Assembly: GCF_900101395.1 (NCBI RefSeq)
Contig: NZ_FMZO01000014.1
Span: 1 to 64,000 of the forward strand
Source: Niabella drilacis
GTDB taxonomy: Bacteria > Bacteroidota > Bacteroidia > Chitinophagales > Chitinophagaceae
Reading direction: 5' to 3'
Length of the DNA: 64,000 bases
The translations under genes and the position numbers were made by a program. Of this stretch, positions 44,015 to 51,160 are shown piece by piece (the first letter of the stretch is position 1; each line of letters opens with the position of its first letter). The notes below the pieces were generated by a model, which saw only the letters and a list, made by a program, of their open reading frames with translations, had not been told where the DNA came from and made no database searches.

Positions 44015-44022
44015 TAATTTTG
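44015..44022 (+). promoter_or_regulatory. Putative minus-7 element for the DUF47-PiT operon
   Basis: TAATTTTG, an exact TAnnTTTG match, 22 bases before the DUF47 start. It is 153 bases from the Pho-box-like array, so control by that array is less certain than for the receptor. Confidence 0.45.
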
Positions 44023-44044
44023 CCACCAATTTTAAAAACATACC

Positions 44045-44692
44045 ATGGGACTCAATTCTTTTCTAAAAATTTTTACCCCCAGCAATACCGTTTTTTTTGA
44101 ATTGTTTGAAAAAATAGCAGCCAATGTAACTTCTATGGGGAAGCTTTTAAAGCAGATGGTGAATGAAACCGATATCAATAAACGGAATTCTCTTTCCCAG
44201 TCCATTATTGATATGGAGCATGGCAACGATGAGCTGACCCACAGCGTATTTACCGAACTGGGGAGGAACTTCATCACCCCGTTTGACCGGGAAGACATCC
44301 ACTACCTGGCTACCTCGCTGGATGATATTGCCGACTATATTTATGCTACCGCCAAAAAGATCACTACCTACCGGGTAAACCCGAATGAAACCGGGATACA
44401 GAAAATGGCAGAGCTGATCGTACAGGCAGCAGAGCAGGTACAGGCGGCAGTAATGGAACTGCGGGATATGAAGAAGGTCCGCAATATTACAGAGGCCCTG
44501 GTAAAGATCAACAGTATCGAAAACCAGGCAGATGATGTGTTTGACCTGAGCATTGAGTATTTATTTGATACTGAGGCCGATGCCAAAGAAGTGATCAAGA
44601 AGAGAGAAGTATACCAGGCAATGGAGGTGGTTACGGATAAATGTGAGGATGTAGGGAACGTGATTGAATCGATTATCATCAAATATGCATAA
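44045..44692 (+). CDS. DUF47 (PhoU-like) phosphate transport regulator
   Basis: 215 residues, all-helical PhoU-like fold of the DUF47/Pit accessory family. Visible features are FFELFEKIAANVTSMGKLL, a DMEHGNDELTHSVFTELGRNFITPFDREDI segment split by a conserved acidic turn, and a second repeat with KINSIENQADDVFDLSI and CEDVGNVIESIIIKYA. Such proteins partner PiT transporters encoded directly downstream, as here (98-base gap). They probably control transport activity in the cytoplasm. The gap holds two tandem GCACATTA units (44771-44786). Confidence 0.92.
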   Translation: MGLNSFLKIFTPSNTVFFELFEKIAANVTSMGKLLKQMVNETDINKRNSLSQSIIDMEHGNDELTHSVFTELGRNFITPFDREDIHYLATSLDDIADYIYATAKKITTYRVNPNETGIQKMAELIVQAAEQVQAAVMELRDMKKVRNITEALVKINSIENQADDVFDLSIEYLFDTEADAKEVIKKREVYQAMEVVTDKCEDVGNVIESIIIKYA

Positions 44693-44790
44693 GAACGGTT
44701 CATAGGTCATTAATGATGGGGCATCGTATAATTTATACAAGACGGTGGCCATCGGCGTATTATCAAATCAGCACATTAGCACATTAATTT

Positions 44791-46023
44791 ATGTTTACCT
44801 ATCTTGTTGTCATCATATCCCTGGCCCTGGTGTTCGATTATATCAACGGGTTTCATGATGCGGCCAACTCCATAGCCACGGTTGTTTCCACAAAAGTGCT
44901 TACACCCTTCCAGGCAGTTATCTGGGCAGCTCTTTTCAATTTTGTTGCCTATTTTATTTTTAAAGATCACGGGGTAGCCAATACCATTGCCAAAACGGTT
45001 AAGGAAAATTTCATCGACCTCAACGTGATCTTTGCCGGGCTTGTGGCCGCCATTATCTGGAACCTGTTTACCTGGTGGCGGGGCATTCCTTCTTCATCTT
45101 CACACACCCTCATCGGCGGATTTGCCGGGGCGGGTATTTCTCATGCTATCGGAATGGGCACCGGCAACCCGTTCACCGCCGTAAATTCCAGCGTGATCCT
45201 GACCATTGCCGCGTTCATCTTCCTGGCGCCGGTCATTGGAATGATCGTAGCTTTCCTGTTTTCCATCTGGTTCATAAACTCATTTAAAAAAGGCTGGCGG
45301 GTAAAACTTTTTTCCTTCCTGGTGATTGCCGCGGTATTTGTTTTCTTAAGTTTTGTGCTGGAGACCGATCCGGAAAAACTGAAATCGCATTACGAATCCT
45401 ATGCACTTAAGGTCGTCTTTTATTCCCATAATTTTAAATACATTCTGCTGGGACTGATCCTGATCATTATGGCCATTTTCTCCCTTTTCTTAAGCGGATT
45501 GAATGCGCACCGGGCCAATATCTGGTTCAAGCGGCTGCAGCTGGTTTCATCGGCCATCTTCAGTATCGGGCATGGCGGCAATGATGCTCAAAAAGTAATG
45601 GGGATCATTATGGTAGCCCTGGTGGCCTACGATCCCAATACCTACAACCTGAACCATATGGTGGTTTGGGTACCGCTGGCCTGTTACACGGCTATTGCCC
45701 TGGGCACCATGAGCGGTGGCTGGAAAATTGTAAAAACCATGGGGACCAAGATCACCAAGGTAACACCTTTTGAAGGGGTGGCTGCAGAAACCGCGGGAGC
45801 GCTAACCCTGTTTGCAACCGAGGCCATGAAGATACCGGTAAGTACCACCCATACGATTACCGGCTCCATTATGGGGGTGGGCGCCACCAAACGCTTATCC
45901 GCCGTGCGCTGGGGGGTAACCATCAACCTGGTCTGGGCCTGGATCCTTACTATACCGGTAAGTGCCGTGCTGGCCAGTCTTGTTTACTTCATTATGAAAC
46001 TGGTGGTCCCGGGGATCCAGTAG
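44791..46023 (+). CDS. Inorganic phosphate transporter, PiT family
   Basis: 410 residues with about ten membrane helices. The duplicated PiT signature is seen as DYINGFHDAANSIATVVSTKVL in the first half and SIGHGGNDAQKVMG in the second. SSSHTLIGGFAGAGISHA and STTHTITGSIMGVGA are the paired S-x-H-T loops. It imports phosphate, generally as a metal-phosphate complex, with proton or sodium. Co-transcribed with the DUF47 gene and ended by a strong terminator. It complements the outer-membrane components on the opposite strand. Confidence 0.96.
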   Translation: MFTYLVVIISLALVFDYINGFHDAANSIATVVSTKVLTPFQAVIWAALFNFVAYFIFKDHGVANTIAKTVKENFIDLNVIFAGLVAAIIWNLFTWWRGIPSSSSHTLIGGFAGAGISHAIGMGTGNPFTAVNSSVILTIAAFIFLAPVIGMIVAFLFSIWFINSFKKGWRVKLFSFLVIAAVFVFLSFVLETDPEKLKSHYESYALKVVFYSHNFKYILLGLILIIMAIFSLFLSGLNAHRANIWFKRLQLVSSAIFSIGHGGNDAQKVMGIIMVALVAYDPNTYNLNHMVVWVPLACYTAIALGTMSGGWKIVKTMGTKITKVTPFEGVAAETAGALTLFATEAMKIPVSTTHTITGSIMGVGATKRLSAVRWGVTINLVWAWILTIPVSAVLASLVYFIMKLVVPGIQ

Positions 46024-46049
46024 GGATTCGGAACACAAAATATTAAATA

Positions 46050-46085
46050 AAAAAAGTATCCGCACCCGGGTACTTTTTTATTTTA
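46050..46085 (+). terminator. Intrinsic terminator after the PiT gene
   Basis: 13-bp stem AAAAAAGTATCCG / CGGGTACTTTTTT with a CACC loop (46050-46079), then ATTTT. Confidence 0.85.
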
Positions 46086-46705
46086 ACCGGTTCATCAGTG
46101 ATCAATCAGAAACTCCCAACTACTGGTTCCCGGTAAAAAAGCTGTTTAGTCAAAAACACCCGTCAAAGCCCGTATGGACGGGGGCAGCAGGCAGGTTATC
46201 GAATGCAGCCGTACCGTAGCTGCCAGGTTGGAAAAAGTTCCTTGCAATGGGCGGCCTTCCCGGCCACTTTTAACAGGGGATCAGCGATCAGGGAACACCT
46301 GGTCTGAATTTTGACTGCATTTACGGGAACTTTTTACAATAGCGATCCGCTTTCAGATCACCACTAATAATACCGACAAAGTGCTTCGGAATGAAATTTA
46401 AAAGCCAGGGCAAACGCATCTGAACCAGGTGAACAGAGCGCAACACGGAACACGATCAGGCCCCGTAATGCTCCGTGTTTGTAGCACAGCGTTAAAGAGA
46501 GCCCCTGCTCCTGCGGAGCGGAGCAATGCTGCAACCAGATGCTTTTGCCGGGGTTTAAAAGCGGGGGAAAAATCGGCAGCCGATAAAAAAGTCACCTTTT
46601 ATTGATGTTCCCTATTTTCCACAGACACTAATGATTCCAAATCTCAGATCGAGGTACCATAACCTAACAAAAAAATCCGCACCTTTGTAACTCAATAAAA
46701 AATTT
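46086..46705. other. Long non-coding region between PiT and galE
   Basis: About 620 bases without a supported gene on either strand. Two stem-loops stand out: AACACGGA / TCCGTGTT (46442-46449, 46472-46479) and GCTCC-TGC-GGAGC (46507-46519). They lie 70 bases apart in a GC-richer block (about 46400-46570). An untyped small RNA is possible. A promoter-like CACCTTTG follows at 46679. Nothing else recognised. Confidence 0.5.
46679..46686 (+). promoter_or_regulatory. Putative minus-7 element for galE
   Basis: CACCTTTG, one mismatch to TAnnTTTG, 19 bases before the galE ATG. Confidence 0.35.
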
Positions 46706-47731
46706 ATGAGTAAGATTTTGGTGACCGGTGGTTGTGGTTATATTGGCTCACATACCATTGTGGATTTAATAGAGAATGGATACGAGGTCATTTCGGTGGA
46801 TAACAATAGCCGGTCTCAGCCCTTCATCCTGGAAAACGTTGAAAAAATTACCGGCAAAAGCGTCAAGAACTACAAAGTGGATCTCTGCAATTTTGATGAC
46901 ACGCATGCTATCTTTGAGGAAAACCCGGACATTACCGGCATCATTCATTTTGCCGCTTATAAAGCAGTGGGAGAATCTGTAGAAATGCCCCTGGTCTATT
47001 ATGAAAACAACCTGAACTCCCTGATCAATATTTTAAAATGTGCCCGGGATTTTGATACACCATATTTTGTTTTTTCCTCTTCCTGTACCGTATATGGCAA
47101 CCCGGATCATATACCGGTGGTGGAAACCACTCCCACCAAACCGGCAGAGTCGCCCTATGGTGCTACCAAACAAATGGGCGAACAGATCCTGACCGATTTT
47201 GCAAAAGTTTTTGATACCAATGTGATCGCATTGCGTTATTTCAACCCGGTAGGGGCGCATCCTTCGATCCAGATTGGTGAGCTGCCTATTGGCCGGCCGC
47301 AGAACCTGATACCCGCCATTACGCAAACCGCTATTGGCAAGCTTCCCAAGATGACGGTGCATGGCGCCGACTACGATACACGCGACGGCTCCTGCCTGCG
47401 CGATTTTATCCATGTTAGCGATATTGCCCACGCTCATACCCTGGCTATCCAGTACCTGGAAACGATAAAAAATAAAAGCAACTACGAGATCTTTAACCTG
47501 GGAACGGGGAATGGAGTTACTGTCCTGGAAGCCATTCAATCTTTTGAGAAGGTGAGCGGTGTAAAACTGAACTATGAGATCGGGCCCCGCCGGCCGGGTG
47601 ATGTGATCGCTATCTATGCCAATAATGACCATGCCGTAAAAAGCCTGGGTTGGGATATCAAATATGGCCTGGATGATATGATGCGCACGGCCTGGGAATG
47701 GGAGCAGAAGCTGGCGAAAGACAACCAGTAG
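46706..47731 (+). CDS. galE: UDP-glucose 4-epimerase
   Basis: 341 residues, extended SDR family. Interconverts UDP-glucose and UDP-galactose for envelope sugars and galactose use. NAD-binding GGCGYIGSHT (about residues 8-17), catalytic YxxxK as SPYGATKQMGE (Y151, K155), VFSSSCTVYG carrying the active-site serine, and RYFNPVGAHPS. Cytoplasmic, single gene; no glycosyltransferase cluster adjoins it. Confidence 0.95.
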   Translation: MSKILVTGGCGYIGSHTIVDLIENGYEVISVDNNSRSQPFILENVEKITGKSVKNYKVDLCNFDDTHAIFEENPDITGIIHFAAYKAVGESVEMPLVYYENNLNSLINILKCARDFDTPYFVFSSSCTVYGNPDHIPVVETTPTKPAESPYGATKQMGEQILTDFAKVFDTNVIALRYFNPVGAHPSIQIGELPIGRPQNLIPAITQTAIGKLPKMTVHGADYDTRDGSCLRDFIHVSDIAHAHTLAIQYLETIKNKSNYEIFNLGTGNGVTVLEAIQSFEKVSGVKLNYEIGPRRPGDVIAIYANNDHAVKSLGWDIKYGLDDMMRTAWEWEQKLAKDNQ

Positions 47732-47902
47732 CCGGATGCATTCTAAACTAATGTAAAAAATTTATACCGATAGTATAGAATACGGCACAATATCCCCCAG
47801 GTGGGGAATATTGCGCAATCCTTTCATAGCCGATCATAAAAGCATATTTCGTCTGCGTTAATCCGGAGTGGCCCCAATAGCCCCGCCCGGCAGTAATATT
47901 AT

Positions 47903-47954
47903 AAAAATTCGTATTTTGTATAGTGGTAGCAACTTTATGAAATACGAATTTTTT
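47903..47954 (+). terminator. 14-bp inverted repeat, possible terminator
   Basis: Arms AAAAATTCGTATTT (47903-47916) and AAATACGAATTTTT (47940-47953) around a 23-base loop, then T and ACG. The T-run suits plus-strand termination of galE, 170 bases after its stop. The length and symmetry would also suit a protein-binding site. Confidence 0.45.
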
Positions 47955-48026
47955 ACGTACGTGATGATCGATAAGATATTGGATAATATACTTATAATAA
48001 GCCGGCATCAAAATTATTTCTTTTCT

Positions 48027-48083
48027 CGGTCAGTGAGGACACTGACCGTGGCGTGGGCCGTGGTTTGTGTCCTCACAAACCAC
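48027..48083 (+). repeat. Tandem hairpin pair with complementary loops
   Basis: Hairpin 1 is CGGTCAGTG-AGGA-CACTGACCG (48027-48048, perfect 9-bp stem). Hairpin 2 is GTGGTTTGTG-TCCT-CACAAACCAC (48060-48083, perfect 10-bp stem). They are joined by an 11-base GC-rich spacer. The loops AGGA and TCCT are reverse complements, and so are the surrounding ten bases GTGAGGACAC and GTGTCCTCAC. The two hairpins could therefore kiss or rearrange into a single long-range helix. It lies about 35-50 bases upstream of the AlbA_2-type gene remnant. Confidence 0.8.
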
Positions 48084-48117
48084 TGGTAATTACGCATTTT
48101 AATAAAATTGATTCCGG

Positions 48118-48219
48118 TTCATTATTAGTTTTTCTTCCGAAAACGAAGTGGTGGAATTTAAAAAGGCTGAAAACTCGTTTTCAAAAGACGATTTAGGCAA
48201 ATATTTTTCTGCACATTAA
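48118..48219 (+). pseudogene. N-terminal fragment of an AlbA_2-type ATPase/regulator gene
   Basis: From about 48133, the frame reads SSENEVVEFKKAENSFS then KDDLGKYFSAH and a stop at 48217-48219. This matches the start of the AlbA_2 (AAA_4, Schlafen-like) domain found in Bacteroidota ATP-binding 'transcriptional regulators'. No start codon is visible in this frame, and the sequence before it appears frameshifted (SLLVFL-like text continues in another frame). It is followed at once, in a different frame, by the C-terminal part of the same kind of protein. The middle of the gene is gone. Confidence 0.65.
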
Positions 48220-48223
48220 GAGA

Positions 48224-48766
48224 ATGTTCAATAGACAACGCAGGAAATTTTTCCCGCTGCCAGACTATGATTTATCGGAGCGCAAAGTAAAGGTAACTAT
48301 CACCGGAAAAGTAGTCGACATTAATTATGCGCGGAAGCTGGCGGAGCTACCTGGCTTATCACTGAACGAGATTATTCTACTGGATCGGGTAGCCAAGCAT
48401 AAAATGCTGTCGGATGAAGAAATAAGATTGTTGAAAACAAAAGGTTTGATCGAAGGGCGAAAACCGAACTTTCATATATCCTCTGATGTTGCCGCCATTA
48501 CAGGCGAAAGAGCTTCGTATATTAAACAGAGAGGTTTTAAGGATGAACACTATAAAAAAATGATCCTTGAATACCTGGGAAAATATACGGAAGCATCAAA
48601 AAAAGATATTACCGAATTAATTCTGGACATTCTGCCTTCTGTATTAGATGAAAAAATGAAAGAAAATAAAATAAGGAATATTGTATACGCAATGTCGAAA
48701 AAAGACAAGACCATCGAAAACAAAGGAACAAATCGGAATCCGCGCTGGGTTTTAAAGTTCATTTAA
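48224..48766 (+). CDS. C-terminal part of an AlbA_2/GHKL-type ATP-binding protein (gene remnant)
   Basis: 180 residues. It begins MFNRQRRKFFPLPDYDL, followed by VKVTITGKVVDINYARKLAE, LSLNEIILLDRVAKHK and GLIEGRKPNFHISSDVA, then a winged-helix-like end (TEASKKDITELILDILP, NKIRNIVYAMSKKD). These are the C-terminal domains of the roughly 450-residue AlbA_2-containing ATP-binding proteins of Bacteroidota. The ATPase middle is missing and the N-terminal fragment sits just upstream in another frame. The ATG at 48224 may be only an internal methionine of the former gene, so expression as a separate protein is uncertain. AT-rich compared with its neighbours, which hints at transfer. Confidence 0.65.
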   Translation: MFNRQRRKFFPLPDYDLSERKVKVTITGKVVDINYARKLAELPGLSLNEIILLDRVAKHKMLSDEEIRLLKTKGLIEGRKPNFHISSDVAAITGERASYIKQRGFKDEHYKKMILEYLGKYTEASKKDITELILDILPSVLDEKMKENKIRNIVYAMSKKDKTIENKGTNRNPRWVLKFI

Positions 48767-48803
48767 ACGTTCCTGCTTTTAGATAAACTTTAGATAAACG
48801 TTG

Positions 48804-49904
48804 CTATACTACTGACTTGAGAAAGTCTTCCCTTATCACCGCGCCGATACCCGGTGCATCCGGCACATCGATAATACCGTTTTCCTTATACTGCATTCCA
48901 CCTTCCACAGGGTCTTCGCTGAACATCAGCGCCGTGTCAAAATCAAAATACACAATATTCGGGCTGCAGCAGGCCAGGTGTGCAAAAGCCGTCATGGCCA
49001 GCCGCGATTCCAGGAAGGCGCCGATCTGAATCTCCATGTTTGCCGCTTCTGCCAGCCGGATCATCTCAAGTGCATTATAGATACCGCCGCTTTTGCCCAG
49101 TTTTATGTTGATGCGGTCGCAGGCGCCCAGGTCAATCAGCCGTTGTACATCATGCTGATCGCCACAGGTTTCATCTGCCATTATCGGAATAGGGCTTTGG
49201 GCTTTTATTTTTGGCAGCTCCATAAATTCCCATCGGGCGATGGGCTCTTCGCAATGCTGGATGTTAAATGGTTCCAGCGCTTTCAGGGTTTCAATGGCCT
49301 CTTCCCTGTGCCACCCCTGGTTGGCATCCACGCGCAGCGGAATATCAATCCCCACAGCTTCCCGTATGGCTCTGATCCGCTCTACATCCTGTGCCCCGCC
49401 TTTGCCGATCTTTACTTTAATGACCGGGAATCCCCGGGCTTTTATTTTTAAAGCGTCCGCCGCCATTTTTGCAGGGGTGCCCACACTTACCGTGTAGTCC
49501 GTGGCTATTTCCTTCTGCCTATTTCCCCCCAGGAACCGGTAAAGTGGTTGCCCGGCATGTTTTGCAGCAATATCGTACAGCGCCATATCAAAAGCGCTTT
49601 TTATGCTTTTATTCCCGTAAATGACGCCGTCCATATCCAGGATGCGGTCACCAATAGCCAGGGGGTCCCTGCCCAGCAATATCCGTTCAAGATACCGGCC
49701 CACCACTAAACCGGTATCTGCTGATTCGCCATTGATGCTCATAAAAGGGCTGCATTCTCCCCAACCGGTAATACCGGCACTGGTTTCCATACGCACTACC
49801 ACGCTTTCCGCATTGTACAACGGCCCCAGGGAAATGATAAAGGGCTCCTTCAGGGGAATAAACAGTTTATACAGGTCGACCTTTGTAATGGCTAATGATT
49901 GCAT
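48804..49904 (-). CDS. Dipeptide epimerase, mandelate racemase/muconate lactonizing (enolase) superfamily
   Basis: 366 residues. The N-terminal capping domain (about 1-125) precedes a (beta/alpha) barrel. Active-site elements are VIKVKIG (KxK acid/base lysines), RVDANQGW (metal Asp), QHCEEPI (metal Glu), IMADET (metal Asp) and NIKLGKSGG (second catalytic lysine). The lysine pair fits 1,1-proton transfer as in L-Ala-D/L-Glu and other dipeptide epimerases. That would serve recycling of cell-wall peptides. Exact dipeptide specificity is not readable here. Cytoplasmic. Confidence 0.88.
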   Translation of the reverse strand: MQSLAITKVDLYKLFIPLKEPFIISLGPLYNAESVVVRMETSAGITGWGECSPFMSINGESADTGLVVGRYLERILLGRDPLAIGDRILDMDGVIYGNKSIKSAFDMALYDIAAKHAGQPLYRFLGGNRQKEIATDYTVSVGTPAKMAADALKIKARGFPVIKVKIGKGGAQDVERIRAIREAVGIDIPLRVDANQGWHREEAIETLKALEPFNIQHCEEPIARWEFMELPKIKAQSPIPIMADETCGDQHDVQRLIDLGACDRINIKLGKSGGIYNALEMIRLAEAANMEIQIGAFLESRLAMTAFAHLACCSPNIVYFDFDTALMFSEDPVEGGMQYKENGIIDVPDAPGIGAVIREDFLKSVV

Positions 49905-49947
49905 CTGCTAAAAATACAAAAGACCCGGCAAATTATAATAGCCGGCC

Positions 49948-50406
49948 TTAGCTGTCCAGGTCTCCCCGGCGAAATTTTTTGCTCGACTGTACCCGGCCGT
50001 TTTCATCTGTAACCAACCGGAACCCGTCCTTTTCACCCGTCAGGATAATCGTATAGCTGATCCGCTCAGGGGTTGATAACTCTGTAACCCCAAAGATCTC
50101 AAACCCTGTATACCGTTTTTTTAGCTTATAAGCAATCTGCAGGGGCAGCAGGTCGCCTTTGTAATACCGAAGGGTTTGTGTCAGCGCCCCGCTGCGGTCA
50201 AAGAATGCTTTTACCTTCATTTCCCGGAGGTTGAAATCCGCCACGGTATATTCCTCCGTAGCGTACCAGCTTAAATGGTCAACCTTTTTAAAAAGCATCC
50301 GGAAGGTTTCCCCGGCTTTTTTATTTTCGATATCCGGACCGGGGGTTGCGGCACAGGCCATATAGCCGGCAGAAAGAAGGAGCAGGATGAGTATCGGACG
50401 TTTCAT
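49948..50406 (-). CDS. Small exported protein, PepSY/BLIP-like
   Basis: 152 residues with a signal peptide (ILILLLLSAGYMACAA; the cysteine could be lipidated). The rest (VDHLSWYATEEYTVADFNLREMKVKAFFDRSGALT, read in parts) resembles the small putative beta-lactamase-inhibitor-like PepSY-like proteins of Bacteroidota. In these a Phe/Trp-rich first half and a K-K-R-Y motif (YKLKKRYTGFEIFGV) recur. Role unknown. Confidence 0.6.
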   Translation of the reverse strand: MKRPILILLLLSAGYMACAATPGPDIENKKAGETFRMLFKKVDHLSWYATEEYTVADFNLREMKVKAFFDRSGALTQTLRYYKGDLLPLQIAYKLKKRYTGFEIFGVTELSTPERISYTIILTGEKDGFRLVTDENGRVQSSKKFRRGDLDS

Positions 50407-50511
50407 GATACCAGTTTTTTACGTTTTTTGTTAAGATCCTTTTCCTCCTAAAGGTAGCAAAAGACAAACCGCATCATTTACCCCCTTTAGGGGGATTTTA
50501 CATTTTACAGC

Positions 50512-51150
50512 CTATATAAATCTGCTTTTGCGGGCTACGCTCAGCGCTTCCGCCCGCGAGTTTACATCCAGCTTATGATAAATGTTTTTGATATGCGATT
50601 TTACGGTTTCCTGGTCAATAAATAACTCCTGCGCAATCTTTGAACGGCTTTTGCCTTCCGCCACACATTCCAGAATTTCGGTTTCCCGCTTCGTAAGGGG
50701 AGAGTGCTGGTTCTTTTGAAAATACTTCATCACCTGCAGCGCAATTTCCGTGCTCATGGCGCCGCCGCCCCTGATCACATCCCGGATATGCTCCTTGATT
50801 TTATTAAACGATGTATTTTTGGTAAGATAACCCGATGCTCCATTTTTTAACGCCGTAAAAACCAGGTCATCAGACTCATGCACCGTAAGCATGATAATGT
50901 GTACCCCCGGAAGTATTTTTCTTATTGCCGGCAGCGCATCTACACCCCTCATTCCGGGCAGTTGAATATCCAGCAATATAACATCCGGCCGGATCCTGTC
51001 CAATTGCTCCAGCGCCGCCTCTGCAGAAGCATAGTCACCAGACACGAAAAAATCTTCATCCGCACTCAAAAGACTCACATAGCCGTTGCGGATCACTTCG
51101 TCATCTTCGATAATACAGCAGTTGATCAGTTGATACAAATTCGTGTTCAT
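50512..51150 (-). CDS. NarL/LuxR-family response regulator
   Basis: 212 residues from the ATG at 51150. An upstream in-frame ATG at 51201 overlaps the kinase gene and adds non-conserved residues. The receiver domain has IIEDDE, D61 in DVILLDIQLPGMRG and the lysine in GYLTKNT. The LuxR helix-turn-helix is LTKRETEILECVAEGKSRSK then IAQELFIDQETVKSHIKNIY. It begins 10 bases after the stop of the propeller kinase gene, its cognate sensor. Confidence 0.94.
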   Translation of the reverse strand: MNTNLYQLINCCIIEDDEVIRNGYVSLLSADEDFFVSGDYASAEAALEQLDRIRPDVILLDIQLPGMRGVDALPAIRKILPGVHIIMLTVHESDDLVFTALKNGASGYLTKNTSFNKIKEHIRDVIRGGGAMSTEIALQVMKYFQKNQHSPLTKRETEILECVAEGKSRSKIAQELFIDQETVKSHIKNIYHKLDVNSRAEALSVARKSRFI

Positions 51151-51160
51151 TGTTTGACAA

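Larger units (their letters stand above)
47732..48117. other. Non-coding region with inverted repeat and hairpin pair
   Basis: Contains a 14-bp inverted repeat and a tandem hairpin pair, both listed separately. No gene is seen; the short minus-strand ORF over it lacks protein character. Confidence 0.6.

Noticed and set aside
46398-46595. 65-codon minus-strand ORF in the PiT-galE gap
   Set aside because: No recognisable domain and it overlaps the stem-loop block; more likely non-coding.
46086-46705. tRNA or riboswitch in the large intergenic gaps
   Set aside because: No cloverleaf with a GGTTCGAAT-type arm or known riboswitch core was seen here or in the other gaps over 200 bases.
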